Shown here one piece after another: positions 35,601 to 49,194 of a stretch of DNA of 64,000 nucleotides. A program made the position numbers and the translations under genes. Under the pieces are notes generated by a model. It ran no database searches, was not told the DNA's origin, and saw only the letters and a list, made by a program, of their open reading frames with translations. Each line of letters begins with the position of its first letter. Positions within the stretch are counted from its first letter, which is position 1. Source of the DNA: Gymnogyps californianus (taxonomy: Eukaryota; Chordata; Aves; Accipitriformes; Cathartidae). The stretch covers positions 38,458,344 to 38,522,343 of the forward strand of contig NC_059474.1 of the NCBI RefSeq assembly GCF_018139145.2. Reading direction: 5' to 3'.

Positions 35601-36267
35601 AGGAAAAATGGATAATTAGCAACAAAGAATTATACAAATATGAACATTTCTGTACGTCAGGAGAGCAACATCAATACAAAAAGAATGAGCCAGTTAGAAA
35701 TTCATAAGCAAAACAAGACGTGAAAGGTCTGAGGTGCGCTCAGGAGTTGCACATTTGTGTCCGGGATAATTTTAAGAACTTTGAAACCTTATGAATTTTG
35801 GAAAACTAGGACTGCATTATGGTAATCTAGTAGCTGGAACTGCTTTGGAAGAACTGGTCAAGACCAGATTTAGTAGATGTAGTAAAGGAAATCATACTTT
35901 TTTTATTGTTATGCAGGTATTTTACTGCTTGCTGTATGACAAGAGAAGTTAATTTCAGGGGCATGTAATTAAATTATAGGTGACAAATTGTGGTTTACTC
36001 AAAAAAGAGTGGATTGTTCATTACTATTTTAAAACAACTTCTAAATATATTGCTTTAGAATACTTTCTAGTGCTACCTTTGCATACTGTAATTGCTAAAA
36101 ATAATCACAATTCACAAGCAGTAGAAGTTGAAGTTCTGGTTTTATTTGTAGAAACTTAAAATTTTCAATTCATTTTGATCAATTGTGGGATAGCATTTGT
36201 CTAGAAGTCCCCCTAATAAATGCAATTAATTTAATTACCTTTTACTGTGGTTGGCTAAATGTGATAA

Positions 36268-36326
36268 TTTTGGGGGTTTTTTTTGGGGGGTGGGAGTTGA
36301 GGGTTTGGGGTTTTTTTTGTTTGTTC
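36268..36326 (+). repeat. G/T-rich tract with a canonical G-quadruplex motif
   Basis: The G-runs at 36,285-36,290, 36,292-36,294, 36,301-36,303 and 36,307-36,310 are spaced by loops of 1, 6 and 3 bases, satisfying the standard pattern of four G3+ runs with short loops. The rest of the tract is mostly T. It is the best quadruplex candidate on the plus strand of this window. Confidence 0.8.
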
Positions 36327-39056
36327 TGAAAGTGAATAAACGATACACTTAAATATGAAACAAAAAACACAAACAGAAAACACTTAATCATGTTCATGGG
36401 GGTGATTCAGGAATCTGCAGGACATGAGAGACTATTTCTTATCTAAACTATTACTTAGACATTTTTCTTTGCAATATAATTTTATAAAAACTGCAAAAAG
36501 ATTAGAAGAGATTTTGTAATACAACTGCAATCTTTACATCCAGCGCATTTAGCAGCCAGTCTCTCCAAGGGGAAATTTTATTAATTTTTTTTTAATCTCC
36601 CACAGCCACTGCAGTGGGGTAATTTCCAATCTCCAAAAACCTAGCACACTACACTGAAGATTTTTTCAGATGTTGATATCTACAAGACACGAGACCTACT
36701 ACCTGTTTTCTTGGGCTTTTATGGTCAACAGGATGCAGCAGTAAAACAGACCATACCTTTACTGAATTGCTTTAACCAAATTCTGTTAAGCCCCTAGCAT
36801 TATTAAATAACATTAAATACAAATGTCACTTCAAACTAAAGAGACAACCAAAAGAACTACGTAGTTAACTTGCATTAATACTTTGACATCACCCCTTACC
36901 ACCCTTGAAACATATTGGACTAAAAGAAAGCATGCACTTTTACAGCTCATTTGCTTCTATTCTTTGAGACTACAGGTAAATAATTTTAGTTAGACCTTTA
37001 AAGAACATTGAGATATAACAGTTTCACACTAACAATATTTTAAATAAATGAGGTTTCCACTTGATGCCTATCACTCTGTATTTTGAATGGCTGGTATCTT
37101 TCACACTTTGTTTGTTTTGTTTTTAACTCTCCATCTGTAAGTGGCTTCTGTTGGTTCTGAAAGCTCCTATAATCGCTTCTTATGGGCTCAACCTTTTTTC
37201 TTTTCCACCTTTCACTAATGTTTCTTCGGCCATCTAGGACTAAACACTTTTCCTCTATATAGCTTTACACTAAGTTCCAGGGTATTCTACAGAATTCTGT
37301 CTAAATTAATGAGACAATTCAAGTAAATCAGATGCACAGAATGACTCTAAATTTCTCCTTGTCACACCGTAACAATTCACTGATCTTAGAAATACTTATG
37401 TTTTACAAACACAGCCAATAAGTTGATAAGCTTATAGAAGCACTGTTTGTAAATAAGTTTAAAAAAAGCCCATTTTTGGCTCAGAAACATTATGGCATAA
37501 TGCTAAGAGATCATTAATAAAACCATTATAAAGGTCAGTACTAACCCTAATACATTTACCACTCCATTTGGAGAGGTGGTTTACTTTGACTTCCTCTACA
37601 GTCAATAGGAAAAAGACTTCCTCCAAAGAAAGATGAATGTAGTTGTTCCCAAATTATTCTTTGGAGTAGCCTCTTTCTGCCCAAAAGTCCAATCCCATGA
37701 AGCAACTAGACACTCTAAATACGCTGCCTCTGCTGTCATTCAGGATATGTAGCTCGTGGGTCAGAAAAAGGAGCAGGAAATGCTGCTTCATGACCAAGAG
37801 CTGTAGGTATGAGTAACTTGTAACCATTTCCCACTGAGAGCATTTTACTTAGAGTGTTGGACAGGCTTGAGCAGAGACACAGCTAACAACCATCATGTTT
37901 CTTTAAGCATCCCAGAAACAAGTTTTTAAGGAGGGATTTAAAAAGGAACAATGGAGCAGCTGAGGCTGTTTAGAGAAAACTCTTCACAAGGGTCCAGGTT
38001 GCATGAGAAAATGCCTTAAAGGACTTGTCTAAAAAAAAAAAAAAGTAACAAGTAGACCAATATCACAAAACATTCAGTTGTGTGTGCTGGTTTCATGATG
38101 TGAATGATCATGAGGGGGGCATTAGCTCCGAGTAGAAGCCAGTTGATGAGCCAGAGATGTAAAATGAAAGCTGAGAAACAGCTGGCTAGAAGAACACAGC
38201 ATTGTGAAGGGCTATATGCAGGTCAAAAATCACATTTGCCATACGCATCAGGAATGGAAGCTGCAATGTCTGGGAAGCCAGACGATCATACATAATTCAA
38301 CTACATTGATAGAAAGGACGTATTATTCAGAAAAAGTCTTTGGGACTAGGATATATTTTGGATGGAAGAACTTGGAGCAATCTCAATTAATTGGCCCAGG
38401 AACAGGCTAGATGGCGATATTGTAAGTAGTAGTCGAGAAGAAATTAAGAAAACAACGTTTGCAAGTCATGCCTGCCAATTTCTCATCATCAGTCACCTAT
38501 AATATTGAATAATAATTATGTGTTGAATGAAATATTTTATTGTTCATTTCTTATCTTTAATTGCACTCTGAGTTGTCAGGTACCAGAATTAAACTATATT
38601 TTTAAAGAAACTTTTATTTGTAGTTCTAGAAAGCGTATTGCGCAATTCAGAAGGATTTTGACAAATATCAGAACATTGACTGAATTAGTCGAGAATTCTT
38701 GTATTAGAAGGAAGACACCAAACAAAGTTCAATGGCTGGAAGTTGAAGCTAGATAAAAAGCAGACTAATAGTAAAGTATACTCTATAGTGAGAATTTCTA
38801 ATCTTTCTCATTACCTGTCTTGAATTGCTCTGAGGTTTCTCTAAATCTGTATCCGGTAACTTTCCAAAAGATATTCTCCTACAGAACTCTGAACCTTACA
38901 GAAGCATCATTTACTGTAATTTATTGGCCTTTATTTAAATGCTATTTATAGCACAAGAGCGGTTCTTGCTTCCTGTTGTTATTTCAGACCATGATTTTGT
39001 CATCTTTATTTTTTTCCATAAGCTCACTCTTTTAATGGTCAATATTATTAACCACA

Positions 39057-39528
39057 TACTATGACCAGTTTTGGACTCTTCAGTATAAGACAGACACACT
39101 GGAGGAAGTCCAACCAAAAGCTACCAAGATGGTCAGGGGCACAACATACAAGAAGCTGAAACAAGTTTGTTCAGACTTAAAACAAAGCTAGGGGGAAAAC
39201 CTATTGATGTTTACAACTACATAGAGAAGATTAAGTCAACCGCTTCTAAGGGATGCACAGCAGAGGCATGAGAGACAATGGACACAAGTTAGAACATGGG
39301 AAATTTTAACTCAATAAAGGAAAAAAAGCTTTCTCAGTGAGGGCAGTTAGTCTTGGAACAGGGGCTAGAAGAAGATTGTGCAACATCCATCCTTGGAAAT
39401 ATTTGAAAACCCAATTGCGCAAAGCCCTGAGCAACCTGCCACAATTGGCCCTACCTATGAGCACGAGGTTAGACTACATGACAACTATAGGTCCCTTCCA
39501 GCCTATATGATTTTATGATTCTATGGTT
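39057..39528 (+). mobile_element. CR1 LINE 3' end, diverged
   Basis: It starts with 'gaccagttttggactcttcagtata', the CR1 'gtccagttttgggctcctcagtaca' region, then continues through the ORF2 C-terminus ('ggaggaagtccaaccaaaagctaccaagatggtcaggg') into the 3' end. 'aacatccatccttggaaatatttgaaaaccca', 'gagcaacctg' and 'cccttccagcc' follow the consensus, and it closes with ATGATTTTATGATTCTATGG, the CR1 terminal octamer array. It is more diverged than the copy at 29.8 kb, with indels and stops throughout. No target duplication is evident, as is usual for CR1. Confidence 0.92.
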
Positions 39529-42500
39529 CAAGTGGGCTCACTGAAAATGTTGCCACACAACTAACTGGGCTTATTGAAAATCTTGCTATCCAATGGGAGA
39601 GTCCAAGTTGTAAGCCTTATATAAGAACATTTTCAAGAAAGCAGTAATAAGAACTTTAGGATATGTTAAAATCCTAAATATGAATCAGCTCAATGAAGTC
39701 TTTGCTGTTGTTTATGTTTTACTTGTATGTTTCACTTTTTTAAAGGCTGAGATGCCTTCTTCAAATTTCTTGAAAACCTTGAAAACTATTAAGTACAGAG
39801 CTGATAAGGTTGGTAGAGCATGAAAAAGAAATACAATTTTTTCTTCCTTTCTAGGAAAAGGTTTATATATAAATCATCCAACAGAAGAATAATATTTAAT
39901 GAAATCATTGGTAACCCAAAGCCTTTTCAACATATGGTTTTTAAGTAGTAAAGTATTTGAGTTATTTTTTTTATTTTATTAAATCTTCTCTATAGTTTAT
40001 GTAGGAAAGATTAGGAAACTCATCTTTGCAACATGAAATAATCTGACTTTAGAAGCTGATGCAAATTAAATTTAAAGCTTTTTATGGCTTCGTTTACTAT
40101 TCATACATCAAGGCAAGAGTTCAGCAAGCAATCAACATATGAAATATAAAGTGAAAGTACTAGAAGTAAATCATTTAAAGACTACTTAAGATAGCAAAAG
40201 CACCTTAGGAAGAAACTGGAAGTACATCTGAAAATCTCAAAAATTACATCTTAAAAGCTAGAAAATTACCATATGATAAGGTCAAGAGTGGTAAAGTAGA
40301 TAACACGTGTTTCATGAGAAGAGTGGTTAATGTGCAGCTGGGTTTTTAACAATTCTTTAAAGTTAAAGATATGGCGTATGAATTCTTCTGACATTGGGGT
40401 GTTTAGTTCCCTTCAAAATATGACATAGTAATCGATATAATAGTTGATTTGAGAGCTGATACGCAGTGCTTAAACTATTTATTAGAATGAATCCCTGAGC
40501 AAAAAGCTTGCATATAACAATTTTATGTTTCATCTTTTGCTGAAGATCTATAAATTACTGAGCTTCTTTAAAAGTCTGCATTACTGTATTTTAATTATAG
40601 ATGTGTAATCTTGCTTCATCTCCACTTAATAGCTTCCTCATCTGCACATCTCTTCAAATAATGTTTTGATTTCTACATACACATTTATCTCAGATGGTTC
40701 ACAGCACCCCCAACTATCCATGAAAACAAAACTAAAAAGTATTTGAAAAAGAGCTTATTTCTGTATTATTTGTGTCTCCAATGGTTTGCAACATGCATGT
40801 ATTCACAAATAACACAGAGGATTTCTTATCAAAACAAGTGACATGAAGTGTCAGGCTGTGGCCATCTACTTTTACCCAACAGCAGTTTCGCCAGCTGCTG
40901 ACTCTTGATCCAAGTCTGGAAAAGCTCTGCAGGAAATCTACATCAGAAGAAAGGAAAAGAGGGAAATAATTTGAAATATTATTTTAAATTTATAATTTTT
41001 AGATTATATTTCATCCCAGGTAAGCAGAACAGACTTGTTGTTATTGGGGGAAAATGAATTGCATGTAAGAATGGTTGCTGAAGGCAAAGGAGATAGACTT
41101 GTTACTAGGAGTGTTAATCTGTGGTGGGCATAGAGTAAACCTCTTAGCGATGGTACAGCCTATCTGGAAAGTACATTTAAGCAGCCTCTTCTTCATCAGG
41201 TTGTATGAACTCGTCTTCATTTCTGGGGAACTCCTTTCCTTCTGGAAAGCGTGGGCAATTTGATGTCTGTTGGCTGTCACTCTCCAAAGAGTCAATACCT
41301 AAGGTAGCCTGAGTGAGACTAGAAATGCTGAAACAGTGAAGAACCTAGGATCATTTGCTGGGCCAATGCAGACCCATTCAAACTACACAACACAAAAATC
41401 ACCTCTTAATTCTCAGTATAGGCCACCTGTTGCCTTCTGTCCTTCTAGACTGCCACTATTTGAAAAACAGGAGATAGAAGTAGGTAAACACATGCACTGT
41501 CAGGCTTGCATTGCCCAGTGAACAAGCCACAACCTCCACAAGAAACATACTTGCTCGTTTGTAAGCAATGCACTTAAAGCAAACAAAGCATGTAACAACT
41601 ATAGCAAAATGTAATGAATCTCAGTATAAAGAAAAAAATGGACTTTCAGGTATTAATTTATGCCAATCATAAATTACCTATGTTTTATATTACCTAGGAC
41701 AATAAATCTTATAGTTCCATTTATAATTTTATCTGGAAAAAACCCCAAACCCTAATGATACATTCATTCACATTCCTGCCATTAAACCCTAGACACCACT
41801 CAACATTCACCTCTATGTTAACATTCCCCAGTGCAAGAAGATCACTCTTGCCGCTGAACAAAATACTCACATATAATACCATTGATCATAGAACAATGTG
41901 GAGTGGCAAAGAGAGGAAACACTTTACCGCTTTTTCTCTTTCTTGATTGCCATTAACCCCATACAAAGTTTGAATAGAGCAGGACTGCAGCTGGCAGGAG
42001 TTTCTGCTCAAGGTTTACAATGGAATGGCAGTAAAAAGGTATACTAGAAAGCCGATATTTCTATTAAATCACCCAATGCATTGAATGAGACAGAAGGGAA
42101 AATACTACTCAATTGTGTAATTAAGTATTGTATCAACAGCATGTGCTGTTTTGCCAACAGCATCCCAAACTCCACTGCTTCTACTTACTTACTTCTTGAG
42201 CTGCTTCTGGACGAAAAGAGAAAATACAAGATTTAGAAGAAATTAAGTTCCTCCTTATTCCTTAAATGGGACTGACATTTTTCAATATATATCATTCAGA
42301 AGAAGCACATAAGGTAGGAGTGTTACTTATTGGCAAAACAACTTTAAAAGCATTGCTCACTTTTGAAGTGCCCACACCCAGAGAAAGAGTAGTGACAGAG
42401 CACTAAGAAAATTAATCCCTAGATGACACCGTTACTCTGTCATTTTTACTGTGTAAATCCGTCCTTAGTCTGGGAAGAAATATCGTTGGTGGTTTTCCAG

Positions 42501-43820
42501 TACAATTTCTTAATGGATCTATGGCAAGCATCACAGGAATGAGTTCACTGTCTCTGTTGCTTTAACTATTCAGTTCACGAACCCATACACCCCTCTCATC
42601 CTTCGCCTGGGTTGCCTGCATGTCCTTTATTGTCATATTTGTCACAAAACCAGTGCACGTGTGACAATGATTTGCATTTTACAAAAATACTTTAGTATCA
42701 CTGGCTGCAAAAGAAAATTGAACTATAGTTTTCACAATTTGCTAATATTTAGAAATAAAAATAGTTTTATAATCTAACTCAAAGATGCTCCGAAGAACAA
42801 AACCTCCTACAGTCCAGAAAGCAAAACAGATTCTAAGCATTATTTTTATTTCACTGTGTGTATGACTTTCTCTCAGCTACTACACTGCATTTCAGCACCA
42901 CCTGCTGACACATACAAAAATAGCAGCAGAGCAAGTCAATGTCAGAAATTTATGGCTTCACTATCTGCTTGCCATGTATTTTTCTCTTGTTGAAACATGG
43001 AGGAATAACCATATTTTTTTTTTCCTGGCCAATGTTTAAAAAGTTTAATTTACAAGAAAAGCATATGAAATGGGCTAGTATTACTTCTGGCACAGCAGTT
43101 CTCTACTTCTGAAATGATGCCTCATTGGAATCACTTGGCTTCTGGACACAGAATGGTACAAGAGTCTTGAACAGCAGACACAAACTCCGAAGTTGAAAAT
43201 TAAAGTAAAAGGGATAAGGACAGATGACAAATGGAAGACAACTATTTGAATCAGGGTGAAGATTAAGAATAACACAAAACCTTTCTTATAGCTACAGCTT
43301 ACGTGGATCTTTAAGCACTTGGTAATTCTAAACAGCATCAGATAAAATACATACTTCTGTATTTGCCGAATAACAGCATAAGTATCAAAATACCTAATAG
43401 CAAACTAAAGTGGAGCAGTGACTATTATATTAGAGAATATCCTGTAAAATAGGATTGTTCCTTGACAATTGTACATCAAGCTTTAAACTTGCAGGGTCTA
43501 CCTTCATTAACATTTGTCAGTACCAGGAAAGCAGAAAAATGTGTAAGACGCATAAAATCCAAAGCACATTGTCATATAGCACCTTAACATGATGAAGCTG
43601 TGAGTTACTGTAATACTTCGGATGTTGTATTTATTCTCAAACTTCAGCCAGATAATCATCCAGTCACTAATCTGAATTTGTTGTCATCCTCCCTCCAATT
43701 TTATATTTGAAAACAAAGTAGAAATTAAAAGACGTAATTCAAAGTTTTTAGAATTTTACTGTAAGCATCATATACATTAGTATTGCCTACCTTAATGCAC
43801 CACTGCATAAACATTATATA

Positions 43821-43889
43821 TGGGTGTGTGGGTGTGGGTGTAGTTTTTGGTGGTTTTTTGTTGTTGTTTGTTTGGGGTTTTTTTGCAGT
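43821..43889 (+). repeat. G/T-rich low-complexity tract
   Basis: GGGTGTGTGGGTGTGGGTG units pass into TTTTTGGTGG and TTGTTG repeats and end near TTTTTGCAG. Only three closely spaced G3 runs are present, so the quadruplex pattern is incomplete. The plus-strand open frame 43,824-44,063 starts inside this tract and is an artefact of it. Confidence 0.75.
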
Positions 43890-45395
43890 GCAGAATTTTT
43901 CAGCCTTTCCTGCAGCTATTCATTCTCATCCTCCATAAGCTTTGTTACTCAGGGTAGCTTAAAACTAAAAGGGGCTTTTAGAACACTCAGTCTGATGGCA
44001 TATACAAACCCCATAATTTTTAAACTACAAAAAAGCACTAAATGTAATTTGCATCTACACTGAATGTATAATGCTTGCTTGATATTCTTAAGCCTTGGGG
44101 TTCATCAAGTCAGAAGCTGTTATACAATATTTAAGAAAAACATTAAGGAAAAACCATTTCTAAGATTACTAATTACCAGCAGTAATAGCACATGGCTTAA
44201 TATCTGCACCCAATTTGCATCATTCAACTAGCTTTTTCTTTATTAGAATGAATCATCAAGTCTTGTATTTAAATGGAATAAAAGGTTTATACATTGCAGA
44301 ACTTGAAAACACAGAATTTTTCAGGTGCTATTGCTCACAAGATATAGATATACACTTGCTTTGTTAATATTCTAAAAAATATACAAATAGGTTTTCAACA
44401 AATTAATATTTCAAGAATAATTAATGTATTTCTAAAAGGTGCAGGGTCTTCCCCCCTCCCTCTCATAAGGTAATTTTCAAGTTGTATCATATGTTTTTGA
44501 GGAGAAGAGACATCTTTTCTTAAGGTTATGAATGTGTCCATAGAAAGCTGTGGCACAGATGAGATCACTCTTTGAATAAATATTTACAGCACTTTGAAGA
44601 AGAATTCCCAAAAGGAAAAGCAATTGCGAAGTCAGCTACAGTAATAAATGGGAGGAGTGCTTCGCATACTGTACTTACGGTGTGTCTGTGCTCCGTCAAG
44701 CAAACTGAACAGCTGAAGTTCAAAACAGAAAATAAATCTAAGTGGTTACAGAACACATATATAGGCATTTACTGTATAAAGAAAAGGAGTTTTATCTTAA
44801 GTGTTTATTACTATGCCTTAATGAACATGAAGGTCTAAACATTGCTGTTCTAATTTAACAATTAATTTCAAGGAATGGGGTATTAGCTAGCAACTATAAG
44901 TATTCTTCCCAAGTCAATTAAGAAAGGCTTGATTATTTTTTAATCTGAAACTCTGAAAAACATTGCATGTTCAGATATATAAAACAGTTTTCTTAGAGTA
45001 ACAGTATGCACATTCTTTTTTCTACAAATTGATCAGAGATAACAGGTTATATATATCTGGGCAATTTTCAGATTAATTTCTCATTTTCTGAGGATTAGAC
45101 AATAACTTTGTCTGCCAGATCAACCACTTCAATACATTTGCAGACTTGAAATTAATTGGGTCTTATTACTAGGCTTTATTTACTATTTGTCAACTTGTCA
45201 CATGCCATATTGAGTTTACAAGCTGCCATTTTAATTTAGATTCCTTTTATGCATGGCAAATCAACTTGGTGTATACACTGACTTACAATTGTATTAATCT
45301 TGCTGTGTCATAACCACGCAAAAGCAGAAATATGATCATAGCAAGTAATACATAACCATATATTTTCTGTTGTTCTTAAAGCTGTTCAAATAATC

Positions 45396-45419
45396 ATTTT
45401 TTGCTTTGAGGCAAAAAAT
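45396..45419. repeat. Perfect 9-bp hairpin
   Basis: ATTTTTTGC and GCAAAAAAT flank the 6-base loop TTTGAG. On either strand it is a short A/T-rich stem-loop; no RNA gene is recognised around it. Confidence 0.8.
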
Positions 45420-45731
45420 ATAAAAATGAAGAGGAGAGAAAAATCTGAAAGTGGCAGTAAAAAAAAGCGTTTTTAAAATGCAGAACTACACAAGCAACAC
45501 TAGAAAAGCATGGTCTCTTCCTCATCTAGCTTCTGAGATTAAGCTTCAGCTAATTATATTAGACGTTAAGTCTCAGCACATTCTCTTATAAACACTGTTT
45601 GATATAGAATACTGATCAAATTAAAAAAATAACACCTTCACTCATCACACACAGTATACTCACTATGAATGAAAATAAGTCAAGGAGAAAGGAAGGACAG
45701 ACAGACAAATGCCTCAACAAGTCAGAGTGAG

Positions 45732-45770
45732 ATATGTGCATATATATGCACGCGCACCCCCCCCTCCCCC
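45732..45770. other. Alternating purine-pyrimidine run followed by C8TC5
   Basis: Positions 45,732-45,757 alternate purine and pyrimidine without a break for 26 bases, and contain the perfect 16-bp palindrome GTGCATATATATGCAC (45,736-45,751) and a CGCGCAC step. Such runs favour Z-DNA or cruciform structure. A C8TC5 run follows directly, giving two unusual structures side by side. Confidence 0.85.
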
Positions 45771-48700
45771 GTTCCGTACAAAGCTGGACAGTCAGCTGGA
45801 TGATTCCGGGACATGTTGGGCCTGTTGCCTGAGCACAGCAATGCATTTTCCCCACAGCTGTATTTTATAAAGCTTTCCTGCTCCTAGAGTAAGTCATATA
45901 AACCCGATGGCTTGGAGAGACTGGATACAATGGTTTTCAGTGGGTTTCCATATTGTAGTGTAGTAACACCCTACTTTTCAACACTAGATAATGATATTAG
46001 GTGGGGAACTATATTTCTTACAACACCTGAAGGTTTCCAACTACTCTATAGAGACTGTATTGCAGTATGACCGATAGATTCAGCAAGGATTTTTACTTCG
46101 GCAACGCTGCATGATCTGGTATTATTTATGCCGCATTTCCCAAGCTGCTCTTCACTGTGTTCTCTTTCCCTACCACCTCTGAAAGCATATCCCTATTCGT
46201 AATTAGTGTAGGCAGAGGGCTGTGCTGACACAGCTATTTGGTTTTGGTTCTGGGAGACAGTTGATATCTTAACAAATACTTCTCATGCTGCTTCTACCCC
46301 TTAACCACACACCCACAGTCTGCAAAATACCCATTTAATGTTAACTTGTTTCATATAAATTCTGCTCACATAGGACATTCTACACCATGCTATTATATAA
46401 ATCAGAAGATAACTTTTGTTTGGTTGCTGCTGGAGTTCAAACTGAAGGGGTGTTGTAAGAAAAGAAAGATTTTTTTCCCTCAGAAGTTCCCACCATGCAG
46501 AAGATCTAAGAAAAAGAGAGAATGCTTCCCTGTAGTAAGTTGAAAAAATGTAACTCCAAAGTTATTATGAAAGGAGGAAGAGCTGTTTTCTTTTCACATA
46601 TTATCCCTAGGAAATAAAAGATCACGCAGCTTTAAATAAATTCTACCAGAGCTCCTCCTAGGGCAAACTGAGACATAAATATAAATTATGGTTACTAATT
46701 TGATGCCACACAGTATTAGTGAAGATTTTTAGCCTGAATACTATATTTTTAGTTAGTATTCATTAGCATGAATACTAACATGCTAGTTTTGGTCCGAGAC
46801 CTGGGAGCTCTGCAGGCTACAGGGCACTCTCTAGGCTTCCCTGGGCTATCATGGACACACGCTGTCCGTTGTGAACAATATTGTGGCATTAAAAACACCC
46901 CACCAAGCGCAGCATGCTGTCTGGTTGTATTAAAACAAACAACTGACAATGTAAGAAAGGATCTAGAGACTGATGGTGGAAAATAATGAAGTCATATAAA
47001 GTTTTCTGCATTAAAAAAATTGCTGAAGTTTTGTTCTAGATTTCACAGCATTTTGCAAAATGATTTATAATTCTCAATGTATATGCTGTCACCAAGTCTG
47101 TAGACTCTTTCATTTCAGGAACTAGCACGGAACTCATATGATCCTTTAAAACCTGTGTAATACCTCTCCATTTCGTCTGCATCTCTGCTCCTCTCTGTAT
47201 AACACAAAGTTTATTTTTGCCACCACAGCAGCACGTTTTATGGCAATAATACAGTAATCCAAATAGTAATACACAATATAGCAATCAAAGTGCAAATAAT
47301 TAGAACCACCTCCATCATGTGGAAAATAATCTACTTGGTACCACTGAGCATTTGGAGTTCATTCTCATTCAAATATGCTCTTCTCAGAGACTAATCTCTT
47401 AATCAGGCAAATCACCACTGCTGTGAAATACAGCTAGTGGAAAAGAAGCTAACAAATCTTTCATGTATTTTTACTGATATTCTACTTGAGTGATTTAAAA
47501 TAGCATGCAAAATATATGATAAAGGTCTATTACGATAGAACACAGACTCAGTTCTACCCTTAAACAGTATTTCAAAAATGTAGTAAAAGCAAACAAACAA
47601 ATCAAATAGCTTCTTAAAGTTAAAAGTTTAGAAAAGAAAGATATTGACTTCCTTGGATACAAGAAAAAAAACAGGCCATATAAAAACACTGCTATGCTGG
47701 AGGAACAGACTCTACCACACTAAGCATTTATTTATTAAGATTGCCAGGAAAAAGCTAGTACTTTGGGGTATCCATCCTCAGGATGAAAATTATCCCCATG
47801 TAGTTTTTTCACTACATAAGAAAACAAAACATGGGCTTGAATGTAGTTTCTAACCCACTATCTATACTATATGTTTATTAAAATCCCTCTGCATCATTTC
47901 CCTTTCTCCACATATAGATGACTATAGAAGCAAACCCAAAGTTTCAGTGTATCCCTATGAGACAACTACTTTAATGTGGAATAACGCTATGCTGTTTTGA
48001 TGTAACTGAATGTTTTGCTTGCTGAATTCAGCAACAACTTGCCCTTCATTTTATTCTCTCCCACCATAACCACATTACTCCCATGAGCTCTGTGTGTTGT
48101 GATAAGTTTTCTGCTGGCTACGGAGGACTGACAAATGTAGCTTCCTCCACAGGGTATTCTCATTGTCCTGAGCCAAAGAAAAATGAGAATTGATTGAGAT
48201 CAACATGGCTTAATCGCCAATGTAAGTAAATCAAGTTTTGCTTCTGTTCCCTAATTATAAAAAAACCTGTGCAATTTCTGCTAAGATCTAGTAAAATTTC
48301 TTTAAGAAAACTTTTTTGTTTTATAAGTATCTATTTATGTCCTAATCTTTACCAGAAAGGGTTGGCAAAGAAAGAATATTAGAGGAGTGAAGAGAGGCAG
48401 GAAAGCAAGAAAAAAGAAAAATAGTAAAGAAAACATATGACTACATACAGCTAAACTTGGGCATTTTATTATACAATTGTCTTACTGTTAAAACTACTGT
48501 TTAAATTCAATCCATATTTTTCAAGTGAGTGGTGAACATCAGGCTAACGTTCTATGCTGATGCTCATTAGATATTTAAAATGTGTCTCTCACTACTAGCA
48601 ATATTTTATCCTTTTATTCAATCCAAATAAACCTGGGCAGTATATTAAATTTTATGTGTGAATATTGTTATGATATCCAAACTTCTACATTAAATGAAGC

Positions 48701-49167
48701 CCCTAAGGGCTTAGATTCTAAATGCTACATTTAGAATATTTTCATAGTTCCAGGTAAACATCAAGAAATTGGATAAAAATTAAGAAAACTATTCTGCATT
48801 TCAATACATGTTTGCCTGAGGGAATGGACTGGATGGTGGATTTAAGATTTTTTTTTTTTCATTTAATACTGGTGATTCGCAGTAAATAATATATGCTCGA
48901 GTATTTTGCCCTCTCATTTCCTTTCTAGATTCCACAAGGTACAATGAGTCTATATATTAAATTCCTGGAGACTAATACTTTCCCAAGTTAATTTTTAAAA
49001 AGTTCTTCTTGCTTAACTCTATAGGGGAAACATTTTCCTGATTATATTTAAACAGCCAAACCTACTTACATACAGTGAAATAAGTAAACAGTTTCACTAA
49101 TGCTGAGGGTCATTAAAACTGAAGATGACCACAGCATAATTCAGTAAGGAAAGTCAAGAGTTTCATT

Positions 49168-49194
49168 TTTATCTAAAATTTAATTTTAGATAAA
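49168..49194. repeat. Perfect 27-bp palindrome, 13-bp arms
   Basis: TTTATCTAAAATT and AATTTTAGATAAA are exact reverse complements separated by one T. It has the longest perfect arms noticed in the window. It is AT-rich and too short for a microRNA precursor. Confidence 0.9.

Larger units (their letters stand above)
30484..39056. other. Long unique AT-rich interval without a gene
   Basis: No gene or named repeat is recognised. It contains an A/C tract (31,702-31,756), a possible 26-nt micro-exon (31,972-31,997), a C-run cluster (32,658-32,678), A-rich runs near 33,936 and 38,030, and a G-quadruplex-type G/T tract (36,268-36,326). Open frames at 38,104-38,410 and 38,505-38,756 show no recognisable domain. 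Confidence 0.65.

Noticed and set aside
38089..38430. Possible LTR start (TGTGCTGGTTTCATGATG)
   Set aside because: The first dozen bases resemble an avian LTR start, but similarity stops at once and no matching end was found.
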